Assembly (NCBI RefSeq): GCF_010727125.1
Contig: NZ_AP022564.1
Span: forward strand, 2,728,001 to 2,792,000
From: Mycolicibacter terrae
GTDB taxonomy: Bacteria > Actinomycetota > Actinomycetes > Mycobacteriales > Mycobacteriaceae
Length of the DNA stretch: 64,000 nucleotides
Direction of reading: 5' to 3'
Under the pieces are notes generated by a model, which was given only the letters and a program-made list of their open reading frames with translations, had not been told where the DNA came from and searched no databases. Positions 49,289-60,306 of the stretch are shown here, one piece after another (position 1 is the first letter of the stretch; each line of letters opens with the position of its first letter). The position numbers were made by a program, and so were the translations under genes.

Positions 49289-51940
49289 TTGCGCATGACG
49301 GCTGAATCTTCTTCCACGTGGCCGATCATCGGCCGCGACGGCGAGCTGCGTGAGGCATTGACGGCCCTCGAACCGGATTCGGGGTTCCAGGGCGTCGCAC
49401 TGGTCGGCGACAGCGGGGTCGGCAAATCGACGCTGGCCCGTGCGCTCGGGGCCCGGCTCACCGCGGACGGGCGCAGCGTCCGATTTGTGCTGGGCACCCA
49501 GACCGGGCGTGACGTACCACTGGGGGCGTTCTCCCGGTCGGTGACCGTCGATGCCGCCCACGAGCCGGCAGCGATGTTGGCGGCCGCACACCAGAATTTC
49601 GCCGTCGTGGACAACCCGCTGATCGTCGTCGACGACGCCCAACTGCTCGATCCGTTGTCGGCCACCCTGGTCTACCAGCTTGCCGCCGAAGGCACGGCGC
49701 AACTGATCCTGGTGGTCCGATCAGGCGAGACGCTTCTCGACGCGGTGACCGCACTGCTCAAAGAACGCCTGCTGTGGAACATGCGTATCAACCCGTTCAC
49801 CCGCGAACAGACCGGCGAGCTGGCACGTCGCGTCCTCGGTGGTGCCGTCAGCCCGCAAGTGATCAACCGGCTGCACGATCGAAGTGGAGGAAGTCCTCTG
49901 TATCTGCGCGGGCTACTGCGGGGCGGCCGGCAGAACGGTGTCCTCGTGGAAGACGAGTACGGCTGGCAGCTCAGGGGTTCGCTGCACCCGGACCAGGAAC
50001 TGTCGGCCCTGCTTGAGTTTCGGCTCCAGTCCCTGCGTCCGGAAGAACTGGAGGCACTAGAGATCCTGGCGACCGCCGAGTTGCTGGATTGGGAGGTCTT
50101 CCGCGAACTCTGTTCGCCGGAAGCCGTTTCCGAGCTGGAACACCATCGACTGATTCACCTGGCTTGCGACGGCCGGGGAACGCTGGTGCAGGTGACCCAT
50201 CCCATTTTCGGCGAAGCGGTGCTGGAGCGTGTCGGGGTGGTGCACTCGCGCCGGCTCAACGGGGTGCTGTTCACTGCCTTCGACAAGTACCTGCGCAAAG
50301 GCGGCAGGCGCTTGCGGTTGCCCGACGTGCGCGGCAAGATCCGGATGGCCCAATTCATGATTCGCAGTGACCTGGATCCCGACGTTGATCTGATCCTAGG
50401 CGCGGCGGTCAAAGCGGCGGCCATGTCCAACCTGGGCCACGCAGAAGAACTGGCCCGCTTCGTCTTTGACCGCGACGGAGGTTTGCCCGCGGCACTCGTT
50501 CTCGCAAACGCACTGTGTTGGCAAGGCCGTGGCGACGACGCCGAGGAGGTACTGACCGATGTCGACCTCGACGGTGCCGATGAAGCGTCGGTAGTCCAGT
50601 GGGGCTGTGTTCGCGCGTCGAACCTGTTCTGGAACTGCGGTGAAATCGATTCGGCGTGCCAGGTTCTGGCCGAGGTGCGGGATCGTGCCCACTCGGAAGT
50701 GAGCGCCGAGCTGATCCACGCCCTCGAGGTGGCGTTCGCGTTCTTCACCGGCGATCTCACCATGACGATCCGGGCCGAACCGCAGTTCTGCGCGGAGGAG
50801 GTGTCGCCGGCGGTAACGGTATTGACCGCCCTGTCAACCGCGCATGCGCTGGCCAAAGCGGGGCGCTTCGATGAGGTCGCCAGAATCGCCGACATAGGTT
50901 TGCGGGCCGCCGCACGCGGTCGCTCGGGCACTATTCAGTTCAACCTCGGTATCGCCGAAGTCATGGCGCTGGTCACCGCTGGTGACTACTCCGCGGCCGA
51001 GCTGGCCGCTGAACGCTATGCCACCATGGCCGCCGGCGTGCCCGAACCGGATGCGATGGCCGGGGTGCTGTTCGGCTTGGTGCACCTGGCACGGGGCCGA
51101 TTACCCTTGGCGTGCTCGGTGCTTGAGGACTCGGTACCGGTATTGTCGGGCGCTGCCCCCTCACTGTGGCCGATGCTGGCGACCGCTTGGTGCGCCCAAG
51201 CGGAAGCGGCGCGGGGAAACGCTGTGTCGGCTTCGGTCGCACTGCGGCATTGCGAAGAAGCCTACGGGCCGCAAATCGCCGCATTCCAGCCGGAACTCGA
51301 GCTGGCCCGAGCTTGGGAACGGGCATCGCACGGCCAGACGTCTGAGGGCAGAGCCCACGCGCTGCGGGCGGCGCAGCGCGCCCGGCGATCCGGGATGCTC
51401 GCTGTGGAGTTGCGGGCGTTGCACACCGCAGTCCGATTCGGCGACCCGACACATGCGGATCGGTTGGCAGAGCTTGCCGAGACGTTGGCCACCCCGTTGT
51501 CGGAGGCGGTTGCTGCCCACGCTCGCGGCCTAACCGACCAAGATGGCGACCTGTTGAGCACCACGTCGGACAGATTCGCGGCCATGGGTGCGTTCGCATT
51601 CGCCGCCGATGCAGCGGCCCAGGCGTCGGCCGAGTACGCCCGCAGCGGTCAACGCGGCAAGCAATTGGAGGCGTCGACCCGAACCCAGTGGTTGGCGGGT
51701 CAGGGCGATATCCACACTCCGGCAGTCGCGGCGGCGACTCAGCCCCTGCCGATCACCGCCCGCGAGCGCGAGATCGCGATGCTGGTGGCCGCGGGCCTGC
51801 CCAATCGTGAGATCGCCGCCCGGCTCTCGGTCTCGGTGCGCACCATCGATGGGCATCTGTACCGGATGTTCGCCAAACTCGGGATCGAGCGGCGCGACCA
51901 GCTGATCCGGCTGCTCAACGGCGTCCAGTCGGAGGCCTGA
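49289..51940 (+). CDS. Large LuxR-type STAND transcriptional regulator (LAL family)
   Basis: The 883-residue protein has an N-terminal AAA/STAND ATPase with Walker A GDSGVGKSTLA near residue 34 and Walker B LIVVDDAQLL, then ~500 residues of helical TPR-like repeats. It ends in a LuxR helix-turn-helix (ITAREREIAMLVAAGLPNRE...SVRTIDGHLYRMFAKLG). GGGGAGG lies 9 bases before a TTG at 49289, favouring that start over the ATG at 49295. It probably turns on transcription after binding a ligand and ATP. A terminator separates it from the PGRS gene. Confidence 0.85.
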   Translation: MRMTAESSSTWPIIGRDGELREALTALEPDSGFQGVALVGDSGVGKSTLARALGARLTADGRSVRFVLGTQTGRDVPLGAFSRSVTVDAAHEPAAMLAAAHQNFAVVDNPLIVVDDAQLLDPLSATLVYQLAAEGTAQLILVVRSGETLLDAVTALLKERLLWNMRINPFTREQTGELARRVLGGAVSPQVINRLHDRSGGSPLYLRGLLRGGRQNGVLVEDEYGWQLRGSLHPDQELSALLEFRLQSLRPEELEALEILATAELLDWEVFRELCSPEAVSELEHHRLIHLACDGRGTLVQVTHPIFGEAVLERVGVVHSRRLNGVLFTAFDKYLRKGGRRLRLPDVRGKIRMAQFMIRSDLDPDVDLILGAAVKAAAMSNLGHAEELARFVFDRDGGLPAALVLANALCWQGRGDDAEEVLTDVDLDGADEASVVQWGCVRASNLFWNCGEIDSACQVLAEVRDRAHSEVSAELIHALEVAFAFFTGDLTMTIRAEPQFCAEEVSPAVTVLTALSTAHALAKAGRFDEVARIADIGLRAAARGRSGTIQFNLGIAEVMALVTAGDYSAAELAAERYATMAAGVPEPDAMAGVLFGLVHLARGRLPLACSVLEDSVPVLSGAAPSLWPMLATAWCAQAEAARGNAVSASVALRHCEEAYGPQIAAFQPELELARAWERASHGQTSEGRAHALRAAQRARRSGMLAVELRALHTAVRFGDPTHADRLAELAETLATPLSEAVAAHARGLTDQDGDLLSTTSDRFAAMGAFAFAADAAAQASAEYARSGQRGKQLEASTRTQWLAGQGDIHTPAVAAATQPLPITAREREIAMLVAAGLPNREIAARLSVSVRTIDGHLYRMFAKLGIERRDQLIRLLNGVQSEA

Positions 51941-51966
51941 ACCCAATACCGCCGGCACTCATGACG

Positions 51967-52008
51967 CGACCACGGTCGCCGGATTCGAGTGTCCGACGAC
52001 CGTGGTCG
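51967..52008. terminator. Bidirectional hairpin terminator
   Basis: CGACCACGGTCG and CGACCGTGGTCG form a perfect 12-base-pair stem around an 18-base loop between the convergent regulator and PGRS genes. Confidence 0.75.
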
Positions 52009-52030
52009 TGTTGTCGGCCTCAGCCGACCA

Positions 52031-55000
52031 TCATGCGGGCGGCGGCGGTGTCCCGTCAGGACCGGCCGTACCGTTGGCACCCGGCGTCGTACCGGAACTG
52101 CCGCCGGAACCGTTTCCACCCCCGTCGGTCCCGGTACCGCCGGTACCGCCGCCGCCGACCGCACCCCCGGCCCCGCCCGAGCCGCCGTGACCGCCGACCC
52201 CGCCGAGCGCGGCGTTGGTGGCGTCGCCACCGGCACCACCGTCGCCACCGTCGCCACCGTCTTGGCCGGTGCCGCCGTTGCCGCCGGCCCCGCCCCCGGT
52301 GCCGAAGACGCCCGCACCGCCGGTTCCCCCGGCACCGCCGCTGCCTCCGGCGCCACCGGTGCTGCCGGTACCGCCATCGCCACCGTTACCGGTGCCATTG
52401 GCGTCGCCGCCGTCGCCGCCGGTGTTGGTGCCTCCTGCCGTGCCGCCGTCGCCGCCCCGACCACCGTCACCGCCGAAGCCGGTCCCGGCCGCGGCCGCAC
52501 CGCCGGTGCCGCCGGTGCCGCCGTTACCCCCGCCACCGGACTTCCCGGCGTTGCCGCCGGCCCCGCCGCTACCGGTCGAGGAGACCGTGGTGCCGGTGGT
52601 GTTACCGCCATCGCCGCCGGCACCTCCAGCGTTGCCGGTGCCGCCGGTGCCGCCGGCGCCGCCGTCACCGGCTGCCTGCCCGCCGCCCCCGGCGTTGCCC
52701 TCTCCGCCGGTGCCGCCGTTACCGCCGAGCCCGCCGCTGCCGACGTTGCCGCCATTGCCGCCTGCACCGCCGTCACCGTTAACCGAGTCGCCGCCGGTTC
52801 CGCCGTTGCCGGTCGGGGTGATGGGCATGTAGCCGACGTTTCCGCCCGCCCCGCCGGCTCCGCCCGCACCGGCGACCTGACTGGCGGAGGCGTTGCCGCC
52901 GTTGCCGCCTTGGCCGCCGCCGGCTGCGATTCCGGAGTCACCGCCGTTACCGCCGGCGCCACCCGTACCGGATCCCGCGGCGCTACCCCCGTTGCCGCCG
53001 TCGCCGCCGAGACCGGCGAACCCGCCGGCGCCGCCTTGGCCGCCGTCAGCACCCGGACTGACCGCGGTGGCTGCGCCGCCGTTGCCTCCGGTGCCGCCGG
53101 TGGCCACACCGTTGCCGCCCTTTCCGCCGTTACCGCCGGCCCCGCCGTTGCCGGTCGCGCCGAGGGCATTGCCGCCAGCACCGCCCTTCCCGCCGATTCC
53201 GCCGGCGTTGGTGCCGCCGGCGCCGGCCGCGCCGGCCTGGTCGCCGCCGTTGCCGCCGTTGCCGGCGACCGCGGCGCCGTTGCCGCCGTTACCGCCGTTG
53301 CCGCCGGCCCCGCCGTCACCAGCGACAGAGTCACCACCGGCACCGCCATTGCCTCCGTTGACGATTCCGACGTAGTCCCCGTTGTTCAAGCCGAGACCGC
53401 CATTGCCGCCAGAGCCGGTGCCGTTGCCGTTGCCGCCGTTACCGCCGCTACCGAACTGACCGCCGTTACCGCCGAGTCCGCCCTGCCCGCCGGTTCCGGT
53501 GCCGTCGGCCTTGCCACCGGTACCACCGGTACCGCCGATACCGCCGTCACCGGAGTTGCCGCCTGAGCCGCCGCTGCCGTTGGCGTCGGTGGCGTTCGAG
53601 CCGTTGCCGGCGTCGCCGGCCTTCCCACCGTCACCGCCGTTGCCGCCGGCGCCGCCGTCGCCGGAGCCCAGTGCCTGACCGCCGGTGCCGCCACCGCCGC
53701 CGGCGCCGCCGTAACCGCTGTCACCGCCGTTCTGGCCGGGACCGCTGGGTCCGGAGTTGCCGTCGGTACCGTTGCCGCCGAGACCGCCGACGCCACCGTT
53801 GCCGCCGGCGCCACCGTTGCCGGTGCCCGCGCCATCACCGCCGGTACCGCCGGCGCCGGCAGCGCCGCCCGTGCCGCCGCCGTGTCCGGCGGTGCCGGCC
53901 GCGACCGGACCGCCGTTGCCGCCGGCACCGCCGTCACCGCCGTCACCGGCAGCGCCGCCATTGCCTTGGACACTGACGTCACCGCCATCACCGCCGCCGC
54001 CGCCGGTGGCACCCAGCGAGCCCACCCCGGTGTTCGAGTTGAAGCCGGTGTCACCGCCGTTGCCACCCTTGCCGCCGGACCCGCCGGTGCCCGTGGCGGT
54101 GGCGCCACCGCCGCCGCCGGTGCCACCGAGGCCACCGAAGCCGCTCACGCCGCCATCGCCACCGGCGCCGCCGTCACCGCCGCCGCCGCCGTTGCCAGTC
54201 GTGGTGGCGCCGCCGGCACCGCCGTTAGCGCCCGGTCCGGCGTTGCCGGTGCCGAATCCGTTGCCGCCGGCGCCGCCGTCGCCGCCGTCACCGCCGTTAC
54301 CGGTAACCGCGGTACCGCCCTGGCCGCCGATGCTGCCGCCGGTGCCGTTGGTGTTGCCCGCGGTGCCGCTGCCGCCGTTACCGCCGTTGCCGCCGTTACC
54401 GCCGTTGCCGGTCGTGGTGTTTCCGCCGGCGCCGCCTGCAGCGCTGTTACCGGCGACACCGCCAGCGCTGTTGCCGCCGGATCCGCCGTTACCACCGCCG
54501 CCGCCGTTGCCGGTAATAGCGCCACCACCGCCGCCGCCGGCCTGGCCGTTACCACCGGCAGCCTGGTTGAGGCCCCCGCCGCCGGACCCACCGTTACCGC
54601 CGTTGCCGCCGTTGCCGGTGCCGACGGTGCTCCCGCCGGCCCCGGCGCCGCCGCCGTCACCACCGCTGCCGCCGACGCCGGTGCCCAACCCGCCGTTTCC
54701 GCCGTTACCGCCGTTACCGGCGTCGCCGTGGATACCGGGCCAGGTGATGTTGCCGCCGGTGCCGCCGGTGCCACCGGCGCCACCGGTACCCACGCCGCCG
54801 TTGTTGAAGCCGTCGCCGGTGCCGCCGTTGCCGGCATTACCGCCGTTGCCGGCGTTACCGGGGCTGAACCCGTCGTTGCCGCCGCCGTCGCCGCCATCGC
54901 CGCCCTGGCCGCCGGCGACGCCACCAAGGCCGCCGTCGGCGCCGTCGCCGCCGTTACCGGCGTTACCGTGCCCGACAACGGTGATCTCGCCACCGTCACC

Positions 55001-57730
55001 GCCGCTGCCGCCGTTACCGCCGGTGGCCCCGCCGTTGTCGCTGCCGCCCAGGCCGCCGTCGCCGCCGTCGCCGGCGTTACCGAAGTTGGCGGAGTTGCCG
55101 CCCTTACCGCCGTCGCCGCCATTGCCGCCGTTAGCGCCCACCGTCGGTAGGCCTAAGGCGTCACCGCCGTCACCGCCGTTACCGGCGTTGCCGATCGTGG
55201 TGTTACCACCGTCCCCGCCGTCACCGGCGTTCGCGCCGTTGAAGCCGGTCCCGCCGTTGGCGCCGTCACCGCCGTTACCGTTTTGGCCCAGGGTCCCCCC
55301 GGCACCGCCGTCACCGCCGTCACCACCGTCACCGGCATCGTTACCGGTCCCGGAGTTGTTGGCACCCACCGCGCCGTTACCGCCGTTACCGGCGACATGA
55401 GAGACCCCGCCGGCGCTGCCATCGCTGCCGCCGTGCTGACCGTGGGTACCGGCCGCACCGCCGATCGTGCCGGCGTCCCCGCCGTTACCGCCACTGCCAC
55501 CGTCACCACCGGGCGTGTTGTTGGTCGCGCCGTCCCCACCGTTGCCGCCCGCACCGGCATTCCCGCCGTTGCCGCCGTTGCCGCCGATCCCGAGCCCCCC
55601 GGTGAGGTTGGTGACGGGAACGCCACCGCCGTCACCACCGTGTCCACCGCCACCGCCGATCCCGCCGTCGCCGCCGTTGCCGCCGTCATCACCGGTACCG
55701 GGCTCACCGTTGGCGCCGGTCCCACCGGTGCCACCGGTACCGCCGTCACCGCCGTTACCACCGTGGCCACCGGAACCGGCCAAGGTGCCGGCCACACCAC
55801 CCTGACCGCCGTCACCGCCCTTACCGCCGGTACCGCCGACCATGCCGTTGCCGTTGGAGAAGACCCCACCGGTCACACCCTGGAAGCCGTCACCGCCCTC
55901 GCCGCCGGTACCGCCGTTGCCGTAGGTCCCACCGGTGCCGCCGTCACCGCCATGGCCGCCATCGAGATGCGCAGCGTTACCGGCGGCACCCGCACCACCG
56001 GCACCACCGTGTGCCAGGCCCGGTGTCGGCACGCCGCCGTCGGCGCCGTCGTTACCGGCGCTGCCGCCGATGCCGCCGGTTCCGGCCGCACCACCTTCAC
56101 CGCCGTTACCGGCAACGGTTCCCGGCGTGCCGGCGTTACCACCCGCACCGCCCGACCCGTCGCCGTACTCCCCGTTGACACCCCAGATGCCGGCCGCGCC
56201 GTCGCCGCCGTTGCCGGCCGCGCCGGCATTACCGCCGGCACCGCCGTCACCGCCATCGCCGTTGAGGCCGTCGCTGTACCCGGCGGCCTGAGCCTGACCA
56301 CCGTTACCGCCGGTACCACCGGCACCACCATCCGCGCCAGCACCGCCGGCACCACCGTTACCGCCCGCACCGTTGTTCACTCCGGCCACGCCCTGGGTGC
56401 CGGTGTTGCCCTGCGCGCCGTCACCGCCGGCACCGCCTTGACCGCCCGCACCGGCGTTGCCGCCGTTTCCGGCTAGCGCGCCGCCCAGACCGCCGTCGCC
56501 GCCAGCACCACCGGCACCACCGATCTGCCCTGCTGCACCAGCGGCGCCGTCGCCACCGGCACCACCGCTACCGCCGTTACCCTTCGAGCCGCCGTCACCG
56601 CCGTTACCGCCGGCCCCGCCAGCGGCGCCCGGAGTGGTCGGGCTGAAGCCGTTCTGACCATCGCCGCCATTACCGCCGCCGGTTCCGTCCGCGCCGGCCG
56701 TCCCGGCCTTGCCACCGCCACCGGCGCCGGCCGCCCCACCGGCCCCGCCTTTACCGACGTCACCGCCGTCACCGCCGTTACCGCCGTTGAGGTGGGTGGC
56801 GTTGGAGAGCGCGCCGTCGCCGCCGTTGCCGGCCGAGCCACCCGAGCCGCCCGCACCGCCGTTGCCGGCGTGGGCTCCGAGGAAGTTCAGCCACCCGGTG
56901 GCGGCGCCGCCGGCGCCACCGGCACCACCGTTGCCGCCGTCGCTGCCGTCTTGGCCGGCGCCATCGACACCGCCGCTGCCGGCGACACCCCACACGCCGT
57001 TGTCACCGTCGCTGCCGGCTAGACCGGCGCCGCCGCTGCCGCCGTCGCCACCGCTGCCGAAGATCGAACCGCCGGCGCCACCGTCACCACCGTCCGCGCC
57101 AGCACCACCGTCACCACCGTCACCGCCGTCGCCCCAGAAGTTGGCGTCGCCGCCGTTTCCGCCGGCCACACCGGCCATCGTGCTGTCCCAGCCGTTACCA
57201 CCATTGCCGAACAGCCAGCCACCGTCCTGGCCATCCGGGTCCGCGGCCGTCCCCGCCTCACCGTTGCAGATGAACCCGCAACTGTCCGCCGACGCCCATG
57301 CCGCGCCCAGTGGGTTGATCACGTTGGTGTCGACCCAGTCGCCGAACTGGGTGCCGATCCAGTTGGTGCTCACCCAGGAGTTGACGTCGCTCATAAACGA
57401 GTTGAACGCGGCATCCAGCCCGAATGGGTCGGCCGCCGCGGTTCCTGCGGTGGCATCGAACGCCGCGGCGTCGAACAGCGATGACCAGGCCACCGGGTCG
57501 ACGAAGGAGCCCCAGTCGATGCCGTCGTACGGCAGAGCCCACATTGAGGGGTCGAACAGGTCATCCAGACCGAAGTCGTCGGCGTGGGCCTGCGGTGTGA
57601 GCGCCAATGGCGTCATCCCGAACGTCAGAAACGCACTTACCGCCGCGCCAGCACCGGCGACGCGGCCGGCGCGGCGCGCCTTGCCCTTGGATGTGGCGTT
57701 CCGCTTCCCCGTGCGGTTCCTGTCAGACAT
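52031..57730 (-). CDS. Giant exported PGRS-repeat protein without a PE domain
   Basis: The protein is 1,899 residues from the ATG at 57730 (GGGGAGG six bases upstream). A 23-residue basic start, a hydrophobic stretch ([20 protein letters not shown]) and AHA-D at residue 50 make a signal peptide. A unique acidic domain follows (about 51-170, two cysteines at 151 and 155). Then come the transition [11 protein letters not shown] and ~1,700 residues of GGxGGx repeats, ending in PPPPA. The repeats are those of PE_PGRS proteins, but the PE domain that directs type VII secretion is replaced. It probably sits at the cell surface; its role is unknown. Confidence 0.85.
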   Translation of the reverse strand: MSDRNRTGKRNATSKGKARRAGRVAGAGAAVSAFLTFGMTPLALTPQAHADDFGLDDLFDPSMWALPYDGIDWGSFVDPVAWSSLFDAAAFDATAGTAAADPFGLDAAFNSFMSDVNSWVSTNWIGTQFGDWVDTNVINPLGAAWASADSCGFICNGEAGTAADPDGQDGGWLFGNGGNGWDSTMAGVAGGNGGDANFWGDGGDGGDGGAGADGGDGGAGGSIFGSGGDGGSGGAGLAGSDGDNGVWGVAGSGGVDGAGQDGSDGGNGGAGGAGGAATGWLNFLGAHAGNGGAGGSGGSAGNGGDGALSNATHLNGGNGGDGGDVGKGGAGGAAGAGGGGKAGTAGADGTGGGNGGDGQNGFSPTTPGAAGGAGGNGGDGGSKGNGGSGGAGGDGAAGAAGQIGGAGGAGGDGGLGGALAGNGGNAGAGGQGGAGGDGAQGNTGTQGVAGVNNGAGGNGGAGGAGADGGAGGTGGNGGQAQAAGYSDGLNGDGGDGGAGGNAGAAGNGGDGAAGIWGVNGEYGDGSGGAGGNAGTPGTVAGNGGEGGAAGTGGIGGSAGNDGADGGVPTPGLAHGGAGGAGAAGNAAHLDGGHGGDGGTGGTYGNGGTGGEGGDGFQGVTGGVFSNGNGMVGGTGGKGGDGGQGGVAGTLAGSGGHGGNGGDGGTGGTGGTGANGEPGTGDDGGNGGDGGIGGGGGHGGDGGGVPVTNLTGGLGIGGNGGNGGNAGAGGNGGDGATNNTPGGDGGSGGNGGDAGTIGGAAGTHGQHGGSDGSAGGVSHVAGNGGNGAVGANNSGTGNDAGDGGDGGDGGAGGTLGQNGNGGDGANGGTGFNGANAGDGGDGGNTTIGNAGNGGDGGDALGLPTVGANGGNGGDGGKGGNSANFGNAGDGGDGGLGGSDNGGATGGNGGSGGDGGEITVVGHGNAGNGGDGADGGLGGVAGGQGGDGGDGGGNDGFSPGNAGNGGNAGNGGTGDGFNNGGVGTGGAGGTGGTGGNITWPGIHGDAGNGGNGGNGGLGTGVGGSGGDGGGAGAGGSTVGTGNGGNGGNGGSGGGGLNQAAGGNGQAGGGGGGAITGNGGGGGNGGSGGNSAGGVAGNSAAGGAGGNTTTGNGGNGGNGGNGGSGTAGNTNGTGGSIGGQGGTAVTGNGGDGGDGGAGGNGFGTGNAGPGANGGAGGATTTGNGGGGGDGGAGGDGGVSGFGGLGGTGGGGGATATGTGGSGGKGGNGGDTGFNSNTGVGSLGATGGGGGDGGDVSVQGNGGAAGDGGDGGAGGNGGPVAAGTAGHGGGTGGAAGAGGTGGDGAGTGNGGAGGNGGVGGLGGNGTDGNSGPSGPGQNGGDSGYGGAGGGGGTGGQALGSGDGGAGGNGGDGGKAGDAGNGSNATDANGSGGSGGNSGDGGIGGTGGTGGKADGTGTGGQGGLGGNGGQFGSGGNGGNGNGTGSGGNGGLGLNNGDYVGIVNGGNGGAGGDSVAGDGGAGGNGGNGGNGAAVAGNGGNGGDQAGAAGAGGTNAGGIGGKGGAGGNALGATGNGGAGGNGGKGGNGVATGGTGGNGGAATAVSPGADGGQGGAGGFAGLGGDGGNGGSAAGSGTGGAGGNGGDSGIAAGGGQGGNGGNASASQVAGAGGAGGAGGNVGYMPITPTGNGGTGGDSVNGDGGAGGNGGNVGSGGLGGNGGTGGEGNAGGGGQAAGDGGAGGTGGTGNAGGAGGDGGNTTGTTVSSTGSGGAGGNAGKSGGGGNGGTGGTGGAAAAGTGFGGDGGRGGDGGTAGGTNTGGDGGDANGTGNGGDGGTGSTGGAGGSGGAGGTGGAGVFGTGGGAGGNGGTGQDGGDGGDGGAGGDATNAALGGVGGHGGSGGAGGAVGGGGTGGTGTDGGGNGSGGSSGTTPGANGTAGPDGTPPPPA

Positions 57731-57803
57731 CACAGACCTCCCCATAACAACGAGATGCTTAAAGCTCGCTAAGACGCCTTAGGCTATTTCGATGCTCTGC
57801 GGG

Positions 57804-57821
57804 GTTCATAGAGTAATGAAC
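57804..57821. promoter_or_regulatory. Inverted repeat in the PGRS promoter region
   Basis: GTTCAT-AGAGTA-ATGAAC is a 6-6-6 inverted repeat in an AT-rich patch 74 bases upstream of the PGRS start, a candidate operator. The rest of the 213-base gap (57731-57943) shows no gene. Confidence 0.35.
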
Positions 57822-57943
57822 TACCCTATTTTTTCAGAGAAAGCCTGCTTGCTTACCCGCCCTCGGGGAGAGTGCGCAGTCGTCCGCCCTGCCCGATATG
57901 TCCACGGGAAAGACGCACATCGGCGGCCGGCGGGGTAAGGGCT

Positions 57944-59383
57944 TCAGACCGGCAGGAGCTGGTCGATGACCCCGGCCAATTGCTTGGCCGACCGGCACTC
58001 GTGCATGGCGATGACATCCTCATACCGCGGTACCGCGGAATCCCCACTGCCCCACAGATGCCGAGGCTCGGGGTTGAGCCAGTGCGCATGACGGCTCGCG
58101 GTCACCAGGTGGCTCAGCACGTCCGCCCCGGGGTCCCGGTAGTTGGTGCGACCGTCGCCGAGCACCAGCAGCGCACTGCGTGGCGAGACCACGCTCGGGT
58201 ATTTCTCGACGAACGAGCCGAAGGCGTGGCCGTAGTCGGAGTGGCCGTCGCGGGTGTAGACCCCGGACTCCCGGGTGATCCGTTGGATGGCTACCGCCAG
58301 GTCGGCCTCCGGCCCGAACAGATGCGTCACCTCATCGGTGGTGTCGATGAACGCGAAGACGCGAACTCGTGAAAACTGTTGGCGCAGCGCATGTACCAGC
58401 AGCAAAGTGAAGTGGCTGAACCCGGCGACCGAACCAGACACGTCGCACAACACCACCAGCTCGGGCCGGGCGGGGCGCGGCTTGCGCAGCACCACGTCGA
58501 TCGGCACCCCACCGGTGGACATCGATTTCCGCAGGGTCTTGCGCAGGTCGATGGTGCCGGCGCGTGAGCGTCGCCGGCGCGCGGCCAGCCGGGTGGCCAG
58601 GGTGCGGGCCAGCGGCGCCACCACCCGGCGCATCTGGCGCAGTTGTTCGCCCGAGGCACGCAGGAACTCGACGTTCTCGCTCAGTTGCGGGATGCCGTAC
58701 ATCTGCACGTGCTCGCGGCCCAACTGTTCGGCGGTGCGCCGCTTGGTCTCGGCATCGACGAGCTTGCGCAGCGCAGCGACCCGTTGTGCGGCCATCGCCT
58801 TGGCGATCTGCTCCTGGGTGGGGCTGGGTTCGTCGCCGTAGGGCGCGAGCAGCCCGGCCAGCAGCCTGCCTTCCAACTCGTCGAGCGCCAGTGCCTTGAG
58901 CGCCTGGTAGGCCGAGTAGGACGGGCCGCGGCTGGAACGGTACTGCCCGTAAGCACCGACGATCGCGGCGATCATCGCGGACAACCGCGGATCGGTGTCG
59001 GCGAGATCGGGATTGGCGGTCAACAGATCGACCAGCATCGCCCGCATGTCCTCGGCGTCCTCCGGCAGTGGCACGTCATCGGCCGACTGCGCCTCATCGG
59101 AGGTCACCACCGTGCGCCCGCCCAGTGCGGCGGGGAACCACAGGTCGAACATGGCGTCGTAGGTGTCGCGGTGGTCGGGCCGGCGCAGCACCGCGCAGGC
59201 CAGCCCTTCCCGCAGTACCTCCCGATCACCCAGCCCGATCGCGGTCAGCACCCGCCCGGCGTCGACGGTCTCTGACGGGCCCACCGAAATCCCCTGCCCG
59301 CGCAGCGCTTCCACAAACCCCACGAGGTGCCCCGGGATACCGTGCGGGGCAAGGGGTTGCGCTGGGCGGATACGGCGAACCAT
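57944..59383 (-). CDS. VWA-domain protein, CoxE-like (Rv2425c-like)
   Basis: The 479-residue protein has a helical N-terminal half and a C-terminal von Willebrand A domain (LVVLCDVSGSVAGFSHFTLLLVHAL), whose DxSxS metal-binding motif is intact. Such proteins work with the MoxR ATPase encoded just upstream, as in CoxD/CoxE-type complex maturation. The target is unknown. The ATG overlaps the moxR stop by one base. Confidence 0.9.
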   Translation of the reverse strand: MVRRIRPAQPLAPHGIPGHLVGFVEALRGQGISVGPSETVDAGRVLTAIGLGDREVLREGLACAVLRRPDHRDTYDAMFDLWFPAALGGRTVVTSDEAQSADDVPLPEDAEDMRAMLVDLLTANPDLADTDPRLSAMIAAIVGAYGQYRSSRGPSYSAYQALKALALDELEGRLLAGLLAPYGDEPSPTQEQIAKAMAAQRVAALRKLVDAETKRRTAEQLGREHVQMYGIPQLSENVEFLRASGEQLRQMRRVVAPLARTLATRLAARRRRSRAGTIDLRKTLRKSMSTGGVPIDVVLRKPRPARPELVVLCDVSGSVAGFSHFTLLLVHALRQQFSRVRVFAFIDTTDEVTHLFGPEADLAVAIQRITRESGVYTRDGHSDYGHAFGSFVEKYPSVVSPRSALLVLGDGRTNYRDPGADVLSHLVTASRHAHWLNPEPRHLWGSGDSAVPRYEDVIAMHECRSAKQLAGVIDQLLPV

Positions 59384-60291
59384 CAGTTCAGTCGCAGTTC
59401 CCCGGATGCGCGCACCTGATCGGACTGGTGTTTGAGCACGACCCCGAGGGTGGCGGCCACGGTGGCGTCATCGATGGTGTCCATGCCCAGAGCCAGTATG
59501 GTTCGGCCCCAGTCGATGGTCTCGGCCACCGAGGGAACCTTCTTGAGCTGCATGCCGCGCAGTACGCCGATGATGCGCACGAGTTCGGCGGCAAGGTGCT
59601 CGGGCAACTCGGGTACCCGAGAGAGCAGGATGCGCCGTTCCAGGTCCGGGTCGGGGAAGTCGATGTGCAGGAACAGACAGCGGCGCTTGAGCGCCTCGGA
59701 CAGCTCTCGGGTGGCGTTGGAGGTCAACACCGTGAACGGCGTCCGGGTCGCGGTGATGGTGCCCAGTTCCGGGACGGTGACCGCGAAGTCGCTCAGCACC
59801 TCCAGCAGCAGGCCCTCGATCTCGATGTCGGCCTTGTCGGTCTCGTCGATCAGCAGCACCGTGGGGTCGGTGCGCCGGATCGCGGTCAGCAGCGGGCGCG
59901 ACAGCAAAAACTCCTCGGAGAACACGTCCATCTTGGTGGCGTCCCAGTCCTCGCCCGGCCCAGCTGTGTTACCGGACTGAATACGCAGGATCTGCTTGGC
60001 GTGATTCCACTCGTAGAGCGCCCGGGCCTCGTCGACGCCCTCGTAGCACTGCAGTCGCACCAGCCCGGCACCGGTGGCCGCGGCCACCGCGCGGGCCAGT
60101 TCGGTCTTTCCGACGCCGGCCGGCCCCTCCACCAGCAGGGGTTTGCCCAGCCGGTCGGCCAGGAACACCGCGGTGGTGGTGGCGGTATCGGCCAGGTAGC
60201 CGGTCTCGGCCAGCCGGCGGCCCACGTCGTCGATGTCGGAGAACAACGAGGCGTGCTGAGCGGGGGTGGCGGGAATGGCGGGCTTTTCCAT
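59383..60291 (-). CDS. moxR: MoxR-family AAA+ ATPase (Rv2426c-like)
   Basis: The 302-residue protein has Walker A EGPAGVGKTELA (near residue 55), Walker B VLLIDETDKAD and sensor 1 TSNATREL. MoxR ATPases act as chaperones that insert cofactors or assemble complexes together with VWA partners. It is located between proA and the VWA gene in one operon. Confidence 0.92.
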   Translation of the reverse strand: MEKPAIPATPAQHASLFSDIDDVGRRLAETGYLADTATTTAVFLADRLGKPLLVEGPAGVGKTELARAVAAATGAGLVRLQCYEGVDEARALYEWNHAKQILRIQSGNTAGPGEDWDATKMDVFSEEFLLSRPLLTAIRRTDPTVLLIDETDKADIEIEGLLLEVLSDFAVTVPELGTITATRTPFTVLTSNATRELSEALKRRCLFLHIDFPDPDLERRILLSRVPELPEHLAAELVRIIGVLRGMQLKKVPSVAETIDWGRTILALGMDTIDDATVAATLGVVLKHQSDQVRASGELRLN

Positions 60292-60306
60292 GCGGGATAC
60301 GGCTCC

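Noticed and set aside
52031..57200. Possible CRISPR array, because of dense short repeats
   Set aside because: The repeats are irregular 9-base codon-phase GGxGGx units inside one reading frame. There are no fixed-length repeats and spacers and no cas genes.
52031..57745. Long proline-, alanine- and arginine-rich open frames on both strands across the PGRS gene
   Set aside because: They are frame and strand shadows of GGxGGx codons (GGC/GGT/GCC), which contain no stops in other frames. Only the 52031-57730 frame has a start with ribosome site, a signal peptide and the family pattern.
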